Shown here in pieces: positions 27,498 to 35,762 of a stretch of DNA of 64,000 nucleotides. How positions within the stretch are numbered: the stretch's first letter is position 1; each line of letters starts with the position of its first letter. Source of the DNA: Actinospica robiniae DSM 44927 (GTDB lineage Bacteria > Actinomycetota > Actinomycetes > Streptomycetales > Catenulisporaceae). The position numbers and the translations under genes were made by a program. A model generated the notes under the pieces. The model was given only the letters and a program-made list of their open reading frames with translations. It ran no database searches and was not told the origin of the DNA. The stretch lies in assembly GCF_000504285.1 (NCBI RefSeq), contig NZ_KI632511.1, positions 5,438,154-5,502,153 on the forward strand, given 5' to 3'.

Positions 27498-28175
27498 TCA
27501 GCGCAGCGCGCCGGCCACCTCGGCGGCCGCACGCACGACGCGCGGCCCGGCCCGGTGCGGATCGAGCTGGCCGAAGGAGACGACGCCGACCGAGGCCTCG
27601 ACTCCCGGCACGTCGACCACCGGCGCGGCCAGCCCGTACGCGCCCGGCTGCAGCTCGCCGTCGGTGAGCAGGTAGCCGGTGTTCTTGTCCTGGCGGTAGT
27701 TCAGGATGACCCGCCCGGCCGCGCCGCGGTCCAGCGGGTGGCGGGAGCCGACCCGGTAGGCGACGTGGTAGTCGGTCCAGGTGGGCTCGACCACGGCCAC
27801 GGCCAGCGCCTCGGTACCGTCCACCACGGTCAGGTGCGCCGTGGCGCCGACCTCCTCGGCCAGCCGGCGCAGCGGAATCGCCGCGGCCTCGCGCAGCAGC
27901 GGCTGCACCCGCCGGGCCAGCGCCAGCACACCGATGCTCAGGCGCGCCCGGCCGGAGGCGTCCCGGCGGGCCAGATTGTGCAGCTCCAGCGTGGCCAGCA
28001 GCCGGTAGACGATCGTGCGGTTGACGTGCAGCCGCTCGGCCAGTTCGGTCACGGTAAGTCCGGCCGGCACCTCGGCCAGCTCTTCGAGCGCGCGCAGCCC
28101 CCGGTCGAGGGTCTGCGAGGTCTCCGGATGGTGCTCGACCGGAGCGCTCGAGATGTGCGGGGTGCTTGAAGTCAC
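27498..28175 (-). CDS. IclR-type transcriptional regulator
   Basis: A 225-residue regulator with an N-terminal winged helix (QTLDRGLRALEELAEVPAG and LTVTELAERLHVNRTIVYRLLATL) and a C-terminal GAF-like effector domain (RVGSRHPLDRGAAGRVIL). A -10 box TACACT ends 6 nt before the GTG at 28175, pointing to a leaderless transcript and fixing the start. The gene is convergent with the HTTM gene. Its target is not evident from the neighbours. Confidence 0.9.
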   Translation of the reverse strand: MTSSTPHISSAPVEHHPETSQTLDRGLRALEELAEVPAGLTVTELAERLHVNRTIVYRLLATLELHNLARRDASGRARLSIGVLALARRVQPLLREAAAIPLRRLAEEVGATAHLTVVDGTEALAVAVVEPTWTDYHVAYRVGSRHPLDRGAAGRVILNYRQDKNTGYLLTDGELQPGAYGLAAPVVDVPGVEASVGVVSFGQLDPHRAGPRVVRAAAEVAGALR

Positions 28176-28288
28176 CCCAGCAGTGTAAGCACGTCGGGAA
28201 GCTCGCGGACCGCCCGGAGCGAGCCCGGATCGGGCCCGACGCGCTGGAACCGCCGGACTCGACGCGCCGGACCACCGGGCTCGAGCCC

Positions 28289-30082
28289 TTAGGACTGCCG
28301 GGCCCGCTCCGTCGCCCAGGCCCGCACCCGGTCGATCCGGGAGCGCAGCTCGGCCGCGCTGGCCTGGGCCGCCGGCGGACCGCCGCAGCTGCGGCGCAGC
28401 TCGTTGTGGATCACGCCGTGCGGCAGGCCGGACTGGTGGTGCCAGGCCCCGACCAGCGTGTGCAGCTCCTTGCGCAGGCTCAGCAGCTGCTGGTGCGAGA
28501 CCACCGGCCGCTGCTCGGCGGGCATCGCCGCCGGGGCGTCCTCGTCGGCCCGCGTCCGCCCCTTCTGCCGGGCGATCTGCCGGGTCTGGCGGCGCTGCAG
28601 CAGCGTCCGCACGTGCTCGGGCTCGAGCAGTCCGGGGATGCCGAGGTAGTCGGCCTCCTCGGCGCTGCCGGCCTGCGCGGCCAGGCCGTAGTCGTCGCCG
28701 TCGAACATCACCCGGTCGAAGGTGGCCTCCGACTCGAGCGCCTTGAAGGCGAACTCGCCGAGGTCGGCCTCGTTCTTCTCCGCGTTGGCGTCGGCGAGCA
28801 GGTCCTCCTCCTCGGCCCACAGGTCGTCCTCGCCGCGCTTCTTCCGGTCGAGCACGTGGTCGCGCTCCAGCTCGAGCTCGTGCGCGAACTGGACCAGCAG
28901 CGGCACCGAGGGCAGGAAGACCGAGGCGGTCTCGCCGCGCCGCCGGGCCCGCACGAACCGGCCCACCGCCTGGGCGAAGAAGAGCGGCGTGGAGATCGAG
29001 GTGGCGTACACGCCCACGGCCAGGCGCGGCACGTCCACGCCCTCGGACACCATGCGCACCGCGACCATCCAGCGCTTGTCGCCGTCGCTGTACTTCTCGA
29101 TGTGCGAGGAGGCCTTCGGGTCGTCCGAGAGCACGACGGTGGGCGACTCGTCGGTGATCTCGCGCAGCATCCGGGCGTACGCGCGCGCGGCGTTGTGGTC
29201 GGTGGCGATGACCAGGCCGCCGGCGTCCGGAACCGAGCGGCGCACCTCCGTCAGCCGCTTGTCCGCCGCCCGCAGCACCGAGGGCATCCAGTTGCCGGCC
29301 GGGTCGAGCGCGGTGCGCCAGGCCTGGCTGACCGCGTCCTGGGTCATCGGCTCGCCGAGCGAGGCGGCGATCTCGTCGCCGGCCTTGGTCCGCCAGCGCA
29401 TCTGGCCCGCGTAGGACATGAAGATGACCGGCCGCACGACGCCGTCCCCCAGCGCCGCGCCGTACCCGTAGGTGAAGTCGGCGACGGAGCGGCGCGCGCC
29501 CTCGGCGTCCGGGGCGTAGGTGACGAAGGGAATCGGGGCCACGTCCGAGCGGAACGGGGTGCCGGTCAGCGCGAGCCGCCGGGCGGCCGGCTCAAAGGCC
29601 TCGGAGATCGCGTCGCCCCAGGCCAGCGCGTCGCCGGCGTGGTGGATCTCGTCCAGGATGACCAGCGTGCGGCGGTTCTCCACCCGGGCCCGGTGCAGCA
29701 TCGGGTGCGCCGCCACGCCCGCGTAGGTGACGGCGATGCCGGTGTAGTCGCGGGAGGTGCCGCCGACCGCGCCGGAGTAGGTCGGGTCGATCGCTATCCC
29801 GACCTTGCGCGCGGCCTCGGACCACTGGTGCTTGAGGTGCTCGGTCGGCGCGACGACGGTGATCTGCTGGACGAGGTGACGGTCCAACAGCTCGGTCGCG
29901 ATCCGCAGCGCGAACGTGGTCTTGCCGGCGCCCGGCGTGGCCACCGCGAGGAAGTCCCGCGGCTCGCGCATGAGGTACTCGTCGAGCGCGGCCTGCTGCC
30001 AGGCCCGCAGCTTGCCGGCGGTGCCCCAGGGTGCGCGATCCGGGTAGGCCGGAGACAGATGGGAGGCGGCGTTCGTACTCAC
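28289..30082 (-). CDS. DEAD/DEAH-box helicase
   Basis: A 597-residue superfamily 2 helicase. Walker A is ATPGAGKTT (about residue 48), the DExH box is DEIHH, motif III LALTGTPFRSD, and motif VI QAVGRFVRARRRGE. The C-terminal third is acidic and helical without a recognised domain. This type is conserved in actinomycetes and may act on DNA or RNA; the substrate is unknown. The GTG at 30082 overlaps the TGA of a 26-codon upstream ORF (GTGA) that supplies GAGGTGGAG as ribosome site. Confidence 0.9.
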   Translation of the reverse strand: MSTNAASHLSPAYPDRAPWGTAGKLRAWQQAALDEYLMREPRDFLAVATPGAGKTTFALRIATELLDRHLVQQITVVAPTEHLKHQWSEAARKVGIAIDPTYSGAVGGTSRDYTGIAVTYAGVAAHPMLHRARVENRRTLVILDEIHHAGDALAWGDAISEAFEPAARRLALTGTPFRSDVAPIPFVTYAPDAEGARRSVADFTYGYGAALGDGVVRPVIFMSYAGQMRWRTKAGDEIAASLGEPMTQDAVSQAWRTALDPAGNWMPSVLRAADKRLTEVRRSVPDAGGLVIATDHNAARAYARMLREITDESPTVVLSDDPKASSHIEKYSDGDKRWMVAVRMVSEGVDVPRLAVGVYATSISTPLFFAQAVGRFVRARRRGETASVFLPSVPLLVQFAHELELERDHVLDRKKRGEDDLWAEEEDLLADANAEKNEADLGEFAFKALESEATFDRVMFDGDDYGLAAQAGSAEEADYLGIPGLLEPEHVRTLLQRRQTRQIARQKGRTRADEDAPAAMPAEQRPVVSHQQLLSLRKELHTLVGAWHHQSGLPHGVIHNELRRSCGGPPAAQASAAELRSRIDRVRAWATERARQS

Positions 30083-30159
30083 GACTCCACCTCGCTGGCG
30101 CTCGGTAGGCGCGTTCGCGCAGGCACTGTGCCTGATGGCTCGCTCGCAAGCTCGCTCAC
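30079..30159 (-). CDS. 26-codon upstream ORF (copy B) coupled to the helicase gene
   Basis: Starts GTG AGC GAG (SELAS) with GAGGGGGA upstream, ends TRLPSASEVES and stops overlapping the helicase start. It has the same length and layout as copy A at 23386-23466. It contains a CTA leucine codon, rare in this DNA. Confidence 0.6.
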   Translation of the reverse strand: MSELASEPSGTVPARTRLPSASEVES

Positions 30160-30244
30160 GTGATCGTCCCCCTCGTCGGTTCAAGCTCGGCGGTCTTCTA
30201 CCGTACCGGGCCCCGGCGACAGGATCGGCGGAATCGGACACACC

Positions 30245-30277
30245 ACGGCCGGTGGCGTGGATCACGTCACCGGCCGT
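30245..30277 (-). terminator. Terminator after the secreted repeat protein gene
   Basis: ACGGCCGGTG and CACCGGCCGT pair perfectly over 10 bp around a 13-nt loop, 24 bp after the stop codon at 30302. Confidence 0.6.
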
Positions 30278-30301
30278 CGCGCTCGGGCTACTGAAACTCC
30301 G

Positions 30302-31720
30302 TCAGTTCACCATGAAGGAGTAGTCGTACGAGGTGAGGTTCACTCCGTCCTTTGTGGTGGCGTACACGGTCAGGTCGTAGAACGGCAAGCCGCTGTCGCC
30401 CGTCGGGGCCCAGGTGATCTGGGCATCCCCGTTCGCGTCCGCGGGCACTGTGGTCTCGGTGTTGCCGTAGTCGAAGGAGTAGGTGTAGCTCACGACCCCG
30501 GCCACCTTGGGCGCGAACGTGAACGTGCCGGGCACGCCCACGCCGCCGCCGAAGCCGTTCTCCGGGTAGACGTCGGAGCTGACCGTGGGGGTGGTGTCGT
30601 AGTAGTAGTTCTGCTCGGCGGCGTCGCTCACCCAGCCGTTGGCGCTGGTGCTGGTGACCGTCACGTCGTCGTTGGCGGGCTGATCGAGCTTGAGCGAGAC
30701 CGTGGCCGAGCCGTCGGGGTCCGCCTTGTACGTGTGCGCGGCTCCGGCACCGATGGTCACCGTGTAGCTCACGATCGGGCTCGCCGCCTCGGCCGTGGCG
30801 TTCGGGGTGAAGGTGAACGAGGCCTTCTTGTCGAAGGCCGGCGTGGTGGCGGGCGGGGTGATCGTGGGCTCGGTCGACGAGACGAAGACCTGATAGGAGG
30901 TCACGCTCGACGCGTTGAACGCCCGGTCGAAGCTCTCCACGTACAGCGTCAGCGGGCCGTAGGCGCCGGCCGGCGGGAGCAGGTCGAGGCTGGCGGAGCC
31001 GCCGACGGTGGGCGCCTGCACGAACGAGTCGGTGTCGGCCCACGGGTTGGTCTTCTGCAGGATGCCGTAGGCGCCGGTGCCGCCGAGACGGGGCACCGGG
31101 ATGGGCTCCTCCCAGGAGAAGCCGTAGCCCGCGACGTCCCCGACCTCGTCGGCCCCGAAGGTGACCTGCATGGGCGCGCCGCCCTGGTCCCATCCGCCGT
31201 TGCTCGGGTAGTTCGCCGAGGTGATGGTCGGGGCCGCGGACGGCGGCGTGGTGTCGAGGCTGAAGTAGCAGGTGTGCGTCCACGGCGAGGTGTCGCTGCC
31301 CGCGACGGTGCGCGCCTGCCAGGCGTAGGTCTGGCCCTCCACCAGCGAGGACATCGGGACGTTCACCGGCGCTTCGAAGCCGGCCAGGGCCTCCGCGGCC
31401 GCGTAGGTGGTGATCTGGGTCGGATCGCTGACGGGCCAGAGCTGGTACTGCGCGGTGGGCGTCGGGTAGTCGGTCGTGTCCGTGTCCCGCGGTACGCCCT
31501 CGAGGTCGATGCCGCTGTCCGCGCCGGACACGCCGAAGGCCACGTAGGCGGGTGCGGACGGGTCGGTGGAGCAGGTGAACAGGCCGTTGGCCAGGTGATC
31601 GGGCCGTTCGGCGCCGGTGGCCGCCGCGCTGGCCGGCGCGATCGCGCCGGCCAGCGCGGTGCCGAGGACGGCGATGGAGACGAGGACGGCCCGATAGCGG
31701 GTCAGGTCGGCTACTGGCAA
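30302..31720 (-). CDS. Secreted protein with Ig/fibronectin-like repeats
   Basis: A 472-residue exported protein. The N-terminus RYRAVLVSIAVLGTALAGAIAPASAAA is a Sec-type signal peptide (hydrophobic core VLVSIAVLGTALAG, cleavage near ASA-AA). The rest is Thr/Ser/Tyr/Pro-rich with several beta-sandwich-like repeats. Each holds a phrase like TYSFDYGNTE, SYTVTIGAGAAHTYK or TPPSAAPTITS, typical of actinomycete cell-surface Ig-like or fibronectin III-like modules. I chose TTG at 31720 because GGGGAGGA lies 9 nt upstream. No catalytic domain is visible, and function is unknown. Confidence 0.78.
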   Translation of the reverse strand: MPVADLTRYRAVLVSIAVLGTALAGAIAPASAAATGAERPDHLANGLFTCSTDPSAPAYVAFGVSGADSGIDLEGVPRDTDTTDYPTPTAQYQLWPVSDPTQITTYAAAEALAGFEAPVNVPMSSLVEGQTYAWQARTVAGSDTSPWTHTCYFSLDTTPPSAAPTITSANYPSNGGWDQGGAPMQVTFGADEVGDVAGYGFSWEEPIPVPRLGGTGAYGILQKTNPWADTDSFVQAPTVGGSASLDLLPPAGAYGPLTLYVESFDRAFNASSVTSYQVFVSSTEPTITPPATTPAFDKKASFTFTPNATAEAASPIVSYTVTIGAGAAHTYKADPDGSATVSLKLDQPANDDVTVTSTSANGWVSDAAEQNYYYDTTPTVSSDVYPENGFGGGVGVPGTFTFAPKVAGVVSYTYSFDYGNTETTVPADANGDAQITWAPTGDSGLPFYDLTVYATTKDGVNLTSYDYSFMVN

Positions 31721-31821
31721 GGCGGTGGATCCTCCCCGGTGCGTTGCCCGGTTACAGCCCACTGATGTGCGCTGCCTTACGGGCGCCGGGGAAATGTTAG
31801 CCCTGATTCACCATGCGGGCA

Positions 31822-33294
31822 TCAGGCTTTGCGCACCCGCGGCGCCAGCGCCCAGGCCAGCAACGCGATCGAGATGAACATCGCGAAGATGAGCAGGAAC
31901 ACCCGGCCGGAGGCGGTGCCGCCGCTGCTCAGGGCGTGGAAGACGCCGCCGGCCAGGGCGATCGCAACGGTGCTGGTGATGCCGTCGGCGACCTGGAGCG
32001 AGGCGGAGTTCGCGCCCTGCTCCTCGGGCTCGGAGTACTCCAGCGTCAGCAGCGCGATGACCGGGAAGGCCATGCCGGCGCCGACCGAGGCGAAGAGCAT
32101 CGCCGCGGCCACGGTCCACAGCGGCGTGCGCGTGTCGATGGCCAGGAGGTTGCCGAGCAGCGAGATCGCGCAGACGGTGATGCCCAGGCGGACGATCGCG
32201 GGGCGGGAGAGCCGCGTGGTGACGAACGGCTTGTTGATGGCCCAGGCCGCCGCCGCCCAGCCGACCGTGGCGGTGGCCAGCGAGAGCCCGGCCATGGTCA
32301 CGCTCATGCCGCGATGCTGCTCGAGCATCAGCGGGATGAAGGCCTCCATGCCGAAGTAGTAGCCGGCCATCAGCCCGCGCATCAGGATCACGCTGGGCAG
32401 CCCGCGGCGGGCTCGCAGCGTGCCGGGCGGCAGCAGCTTGGGCACGCTCGGGATCAGCAGGGCGAGCGCGACCGGGGCCATGGCCAGGCCGAGCAGGTTG
32501 ATCTCCTGGCTGCCGAGCTGCAGCAGCCCGACGCCGAGCGCGGTCAGGCCCGCGGCCAGCCGGACACGCCGCTCCCGGGCGGCCTCCGCCTCGGAGCGCT
32601 CGGCCTGGTCCGGCCGCGGCAGGTCGCGCAGCGGCTTGGCCAGCAGGCACAGCGGCACCACGATCAGCACGGCCACGCCGAGGAAGATCCAGCGCCAGCT
32701 CAGATCCTCGGTGAGCACGCCCGCGACGACCGGGCCGATCGCGGCGGGCAGCACCCAGCAGGCGGCCATGGCGGAGAACGCCTTGCCCCGCAGGTGTTCC
32801 GGGTAGGCCCGGCCGACCAGCACGTACAGCGCCACGATGGTCAGCCCGCCGCCGAAGCCCTGGATCGCCCGGCCGGCCACCAGCTGCGCCATCGTGGTGG
32901 CGGTGCCCGCGGTCACCAGCCCGACGCCGAACGCGGCTATTCCGCCGAGGAACGGCAGCCGCGGCCCGCGCCGGTCGGCCCGCTGCCCGGCCAGCACCAT
33001 GCCGAACAGACTGGTCGTCAGATAGGCGGAGAAGGCCAGCGAGTAGTACGGCAGGCCGTGCAGCCGGGCCACCGCGACCGGCATGGCCGCGCCCACGGCC
33101 ATCGCCTCGAAGGCGGTCAGCAGCACCGAGGAGATGAAGCCGATGGTGATCGGCAGGTAGCGCGGGCTGAAGATGCTCTCGTGACCGGCGGCCGCGGCGG
33201 ACTCCGCCGAGACGGGGGCGGCGGGCAGGGCGGTGTCGATGAGGGCCGGAGGGATCGGGGGCAGGTCGGAGTCGGTGTCGAGCAGCGTGGTCAC
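31822..33294 (-). CDS. MFS transporter (drug efflux-like)
   Basis: A 490-residue protein with 12-14 predicted spans. The N-terminal tail is about 48 residues. The loop 2-3 motif is present as GQRADRRGPRLPFLGG, and GRAIQGFGGG follows in span 4. The middle has an extended cytoplasmic loop rich in Glu and Arg. The -10 box TAGCAT ends 6 nt before the GTG at 33294, so the transcript is probably leaderless. It is divergent from the secA-like gene. Substrate unknown. Confidence 0.87.
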   Translation of the reverse strand: MTTLLDTDSDLPPIPPALIDTALPAAPVSAESAAAAGHESIFSPRYLPITIGFISSVLLTAFEAMAVGAAMPVAVARLHGLPYYSLAFSAYLTTSLFGMVLAGQRADRRGPRLPFLGGIAAFGVGLVTAGTATTMAQLVAGRAIQGFGGGLTIVALYVLVGRAYPEHLRGKAFSAMAACWVLPAAIGPVVAGVLTEDLSWRWIFLGVAVLIVVPLCLLAKPLRDLPRPDQAERSEAEAARERRVRLAAGLTALGVGLLQLGSQEINLLGLAMAPVALALLIPSVPKLLPPGTLRARRGLPSVILMRGLMAGYYFGMEAFIPLMLEQHRGMSVTMAGLSLATATVGWAAAAWAINKPFVTTRLSRPAIVRLGITVCAISLLGNLLAIDTRTPLWTVAAAMLFASVGAGMAFPVIALLTLEYSEPEEQGANSASLQVADGITSTVAIALAGGVFHALSSGGTASGRVFLLIFAMFISIALLAWALAPRVRKA

Positions 33295-33425
33295 CGCCGC
33301 ATGCTACGTCATAGCTCATGGGGCTTTCCACCTATTACACCTTCCGCCGGCCCGAGTGCGCGCTACGCTCGGCTGACCGGCGATCGTCACGCCATTGACC
33401 GAGGTGGCGACTAGGGGTGGGGCTC

Positions 33426-35726
33426 ATGCGGTTCAGGCGCAAGACCGTGGACATCATCGCGGAGACAGCCGCGTTCGAAGCGCAGTACCGGGCGTTGGAC
33501 GAGGCCGGGCTGCGCGCGCTGACCGCCGCCTTCCGGCGGCGCCTGGCCGACGGCGCGTCGGCGGAATCGCTGCTGCCGGAGGCCCTGGCCGCGGCGCGCG
33601 AGGCCGGCTGGCGGGTGCTCGGCGAGCGCGCGGTGGACGAGCAGGTGCTCGGCGCGACCGCGATGGCCCGGGGCCGGCTGGCCGAGATGAAGACCGGCGA
33701 GGGCAAGACGCTGGCGATCGCCATGGCGGCCTACGCGTGGTCGCTCGAAGGCCGAGGCGTGCACGTGCTGACCGCCAACGCGTACCTGGCCCGCCGGGAC
33801 GCGGAGTGGATGGGGCCGGTGTACGAGGCCCTGGGCACCTCGTGCTCCCTGGTCGCGCGGGCGGGGGAAGACCACAGGGCCCTGTACGACGCCGACATCG
33901 TCTACGGCACCTGCCTTGCGATGTGCCCGGACTATATCAATGATCTGATACAGTTCGAGCGGGCGGAGTGGCAGATCCGGCGCGGTCTGCCCGCCGTGAT
34001 CGTCGACGAGGCGGACCTGATCCTGATCGACGCGATGATGAACCGCACCTCCCGTTGGACCAAGGAGGAGTCCGCAGCCGAGACGAAGCGTCTGCGCAGT
34101 CTGGTCCGCGCTGTGGAGCGCCTCGTTCCGGAGCGACACCTTGCGGTGGACCGCCACCGGCACCTGGCCACGCTCACGGCGGATGGCGAACGTGCGGTGC
34201 AGGACGTCCTCGGCGTCGAGGACCTCTATCAGGGCACGGACCCGGACCTCCAGCGCCTGCTCGCCGACGCGCTCTGCGCCGTCTTCGCCTGGGAGCGCGA
34301 TCAGGACTACATCGTGCTGGACGGCAAGGTGGGCGCCCTGGACAAGCTGACGGGCCGACTGGACGGGTTCCTTCATCTGCCCAACGCGGTCGCCCGGGCG
34401 ATCGAGGTCAAGGAGGGGCTCGCGGTCTCCCCGCGCGAGACCGTCCTCTACGGCATGAACCACCCGCACTTCATCAAACGCCATCCGCGGGTGGCCGCCG
34501 CGACCGGCACGGCTTTGGAGGAGCGCCTCTACCGGGACGTCTACGGGCTCGAGGTCGAACGCGTTCCCACCCATTCGCCGATCGGGCGGATCGACCACCC
34601 CGTCGAGTTGTGCGGCACCGGGCAGGTGCACGCGGACGTGGCGGTCAAGGCCGTGCGGCAGGCCTTCGCGGCCGGGCGCCCGGTCCTGGTGGTGGCCGGC
34701 TCCATCGCCCAGTCGGAGCAGTTCGCGGACCGGCTGCGCGAGCACGGGTTCACCCCCGAGGTGCTCAATCCGAAGAACCACGAGCAGGAGGCCGAGATCA
34801 TCGGCCGCACCGGGCGGGCCGGGGCGGTCACCGTCGTCACCCGGATGGCCGGACGCGGTGTGGACATCAAGCTCGGCGGCGGCGACCCGGCCGAGCACGC
34901 CGCCGTCGCCCGGGCGGGCGGCCTGTACGTGCTCGGCCTCGACGTGTTCGAGAACCGCCGGCTGGAGCTGCACGTGCGCGGCCGGGCCGGACGGCGCGGA
35001 GATCCGGGCGAGTCGGCCATCGTCGTGTCACTCGAGGACCAGCAGGCCGGCTCGCCGTTTCGCAAGCTGATCCCGGCGAGCACGCAGGAGACGGTCTCGG
35101 GCCGTCTCGTCGAGTTCGCCGTCCGCCGGTCGCTCGACCGGGCCAACGAACAGTGGGAGCAGCGCTACCTGTACCTGTTCGGAGTCGAGGGTGTCGAGTG
35201 GCGGCACCTCGACGAGCTCTTCGCCGTCCGCTGGTCCTTTTTCGACGGTGATCGCACCCGAGAGCGCGTGATCGGGTATTGCGAAGCCCTGATAGGCCGA
35301 CATGTGCGAGCGGTGGAGCGCGGGTCGGCAAGTGTCGAGCAGATGCGCCTGAAGCTCGCCGACTGTTATCCGATCCTCCGACCGGCCGAAGAGCTCGCGG
35401 CATCCGGGAACGGCCTGCGCACACTGCTCGTCGAGGACATCACCCGCGCGTACGAACGGCGCGAAGCCGAGGTCGGCACCGAACGCATGCGAAGGCTGGA
35501 GCGCCGGGCCGGAATGGCCGTGCACGACCGCGCCTGGCAGAAACACGTCACCGCACTGGACGAGGTCGCCAAGGACGTCACTCTGCACTCGCTCACCGGC
35601 TCGAACTGGCTGACGCGCTATCAGCAGGAAGCCAACCGGGCGCTGCGCGAGACGAAGCGGAGCATCGCGCAGGAGATCGTCGAGCTCGTCTTCCAGTACG
35701 ACGTGGCCGGCCGGACAGACCTCTGA
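33426..35726 (+). CDS. Accessory SecA-like translocase ATPase (SecA2-type)
   Basis: A 766-residue DEAD-like translocation motor. Walker A is MKTGEGKT (about residue 88), Walker B reads VIVDEADLILID instead of the housekeeping DEVDSILID, and the second nucleotide-binding fold carries TRMAGRGVDIKLGG and RGRAGRRGDPGES. The C-terminal zinc-binding SEC-C motif is missing and the protein is about 130 residues shorter than the housekeeping SecA. No SecY or other accessory-secretion gene is adjacent. I chose the ATG at 33426 (AGGGG 8 nt upstream) over the GTG 9 nt earlier. Confidence 0.87.
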   Translation: MRFRRKTVDIIAETAAFEAQYRALDEAGLRALTAAFRRRLADGASAESLLPEALAAAREAGWRVLGERAVDEQVLGATAMARGRLAEMKTGEGKTLAIAMAAYAWSLEGRGVHVLTANAYLARRDAEWMGPVYEALGTSCSLVARAGEDHRALYDADIVYGTCLAMCPDYINDLIQFERAEWQIRRGLPAVIVDEADLILIDAMMNRTSRWTKEESAAETKRLRSLVRAVERLVPERHLAVDRHRHLATLTADGERAVQDVLGVEDLYQGTDPDLQRLLADALCAVFAWERDQDYIVLDGKVGALDKLTGRLDGFLHLPNAVARAIEVKEGLAVSPRETVLYGMNHPHFIKRHPRVAAATGTALEERLYRDVYGLEVERVPTHSPIGRIDHPVELCGTGQVHADVAVKAVRQAFAAGRPVLVVAGSIAQSEQFADRLREHGFTPEVLNPKNHEQEAEIIGRTGRAGAVTVVTRMAGRGVDIKLGGGDPAEHAAVARAGGLYVLGLDVFENRRLELHVRGRAGRRGDPGESAIVVSLEDQQAGSPFRKLIPASTQETVSGRLVEFAVRRSLDRANEQWEQRYLYLFGVEGVEWRHLDELFAVRWSFFDGDRTRERVIGYCEALIGRHVRAVERGSASVEQMRLKLADCYPILRPAEELAASGNGLRTLLVEDITRAYERREAEVGTERMRRLERRAGMAVHDRAWQKHVTALDEVAKDVTLHSLTGSNWLTRYQQEANRALRETKRSIAQEIVELVFQYDVAGRTDL

Positions 35727-35762
35727 CCCGCCGCCCGCCGCGCCGATACGCCGACGCGCCGC

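Noticed and set aside
28166-30163. Plus-strand 665-codon frame opposite the helicase
   Set aside because: Composition is Arg/Gly/His-rich without motifs, and the helicase on the other strand has all its motifs.
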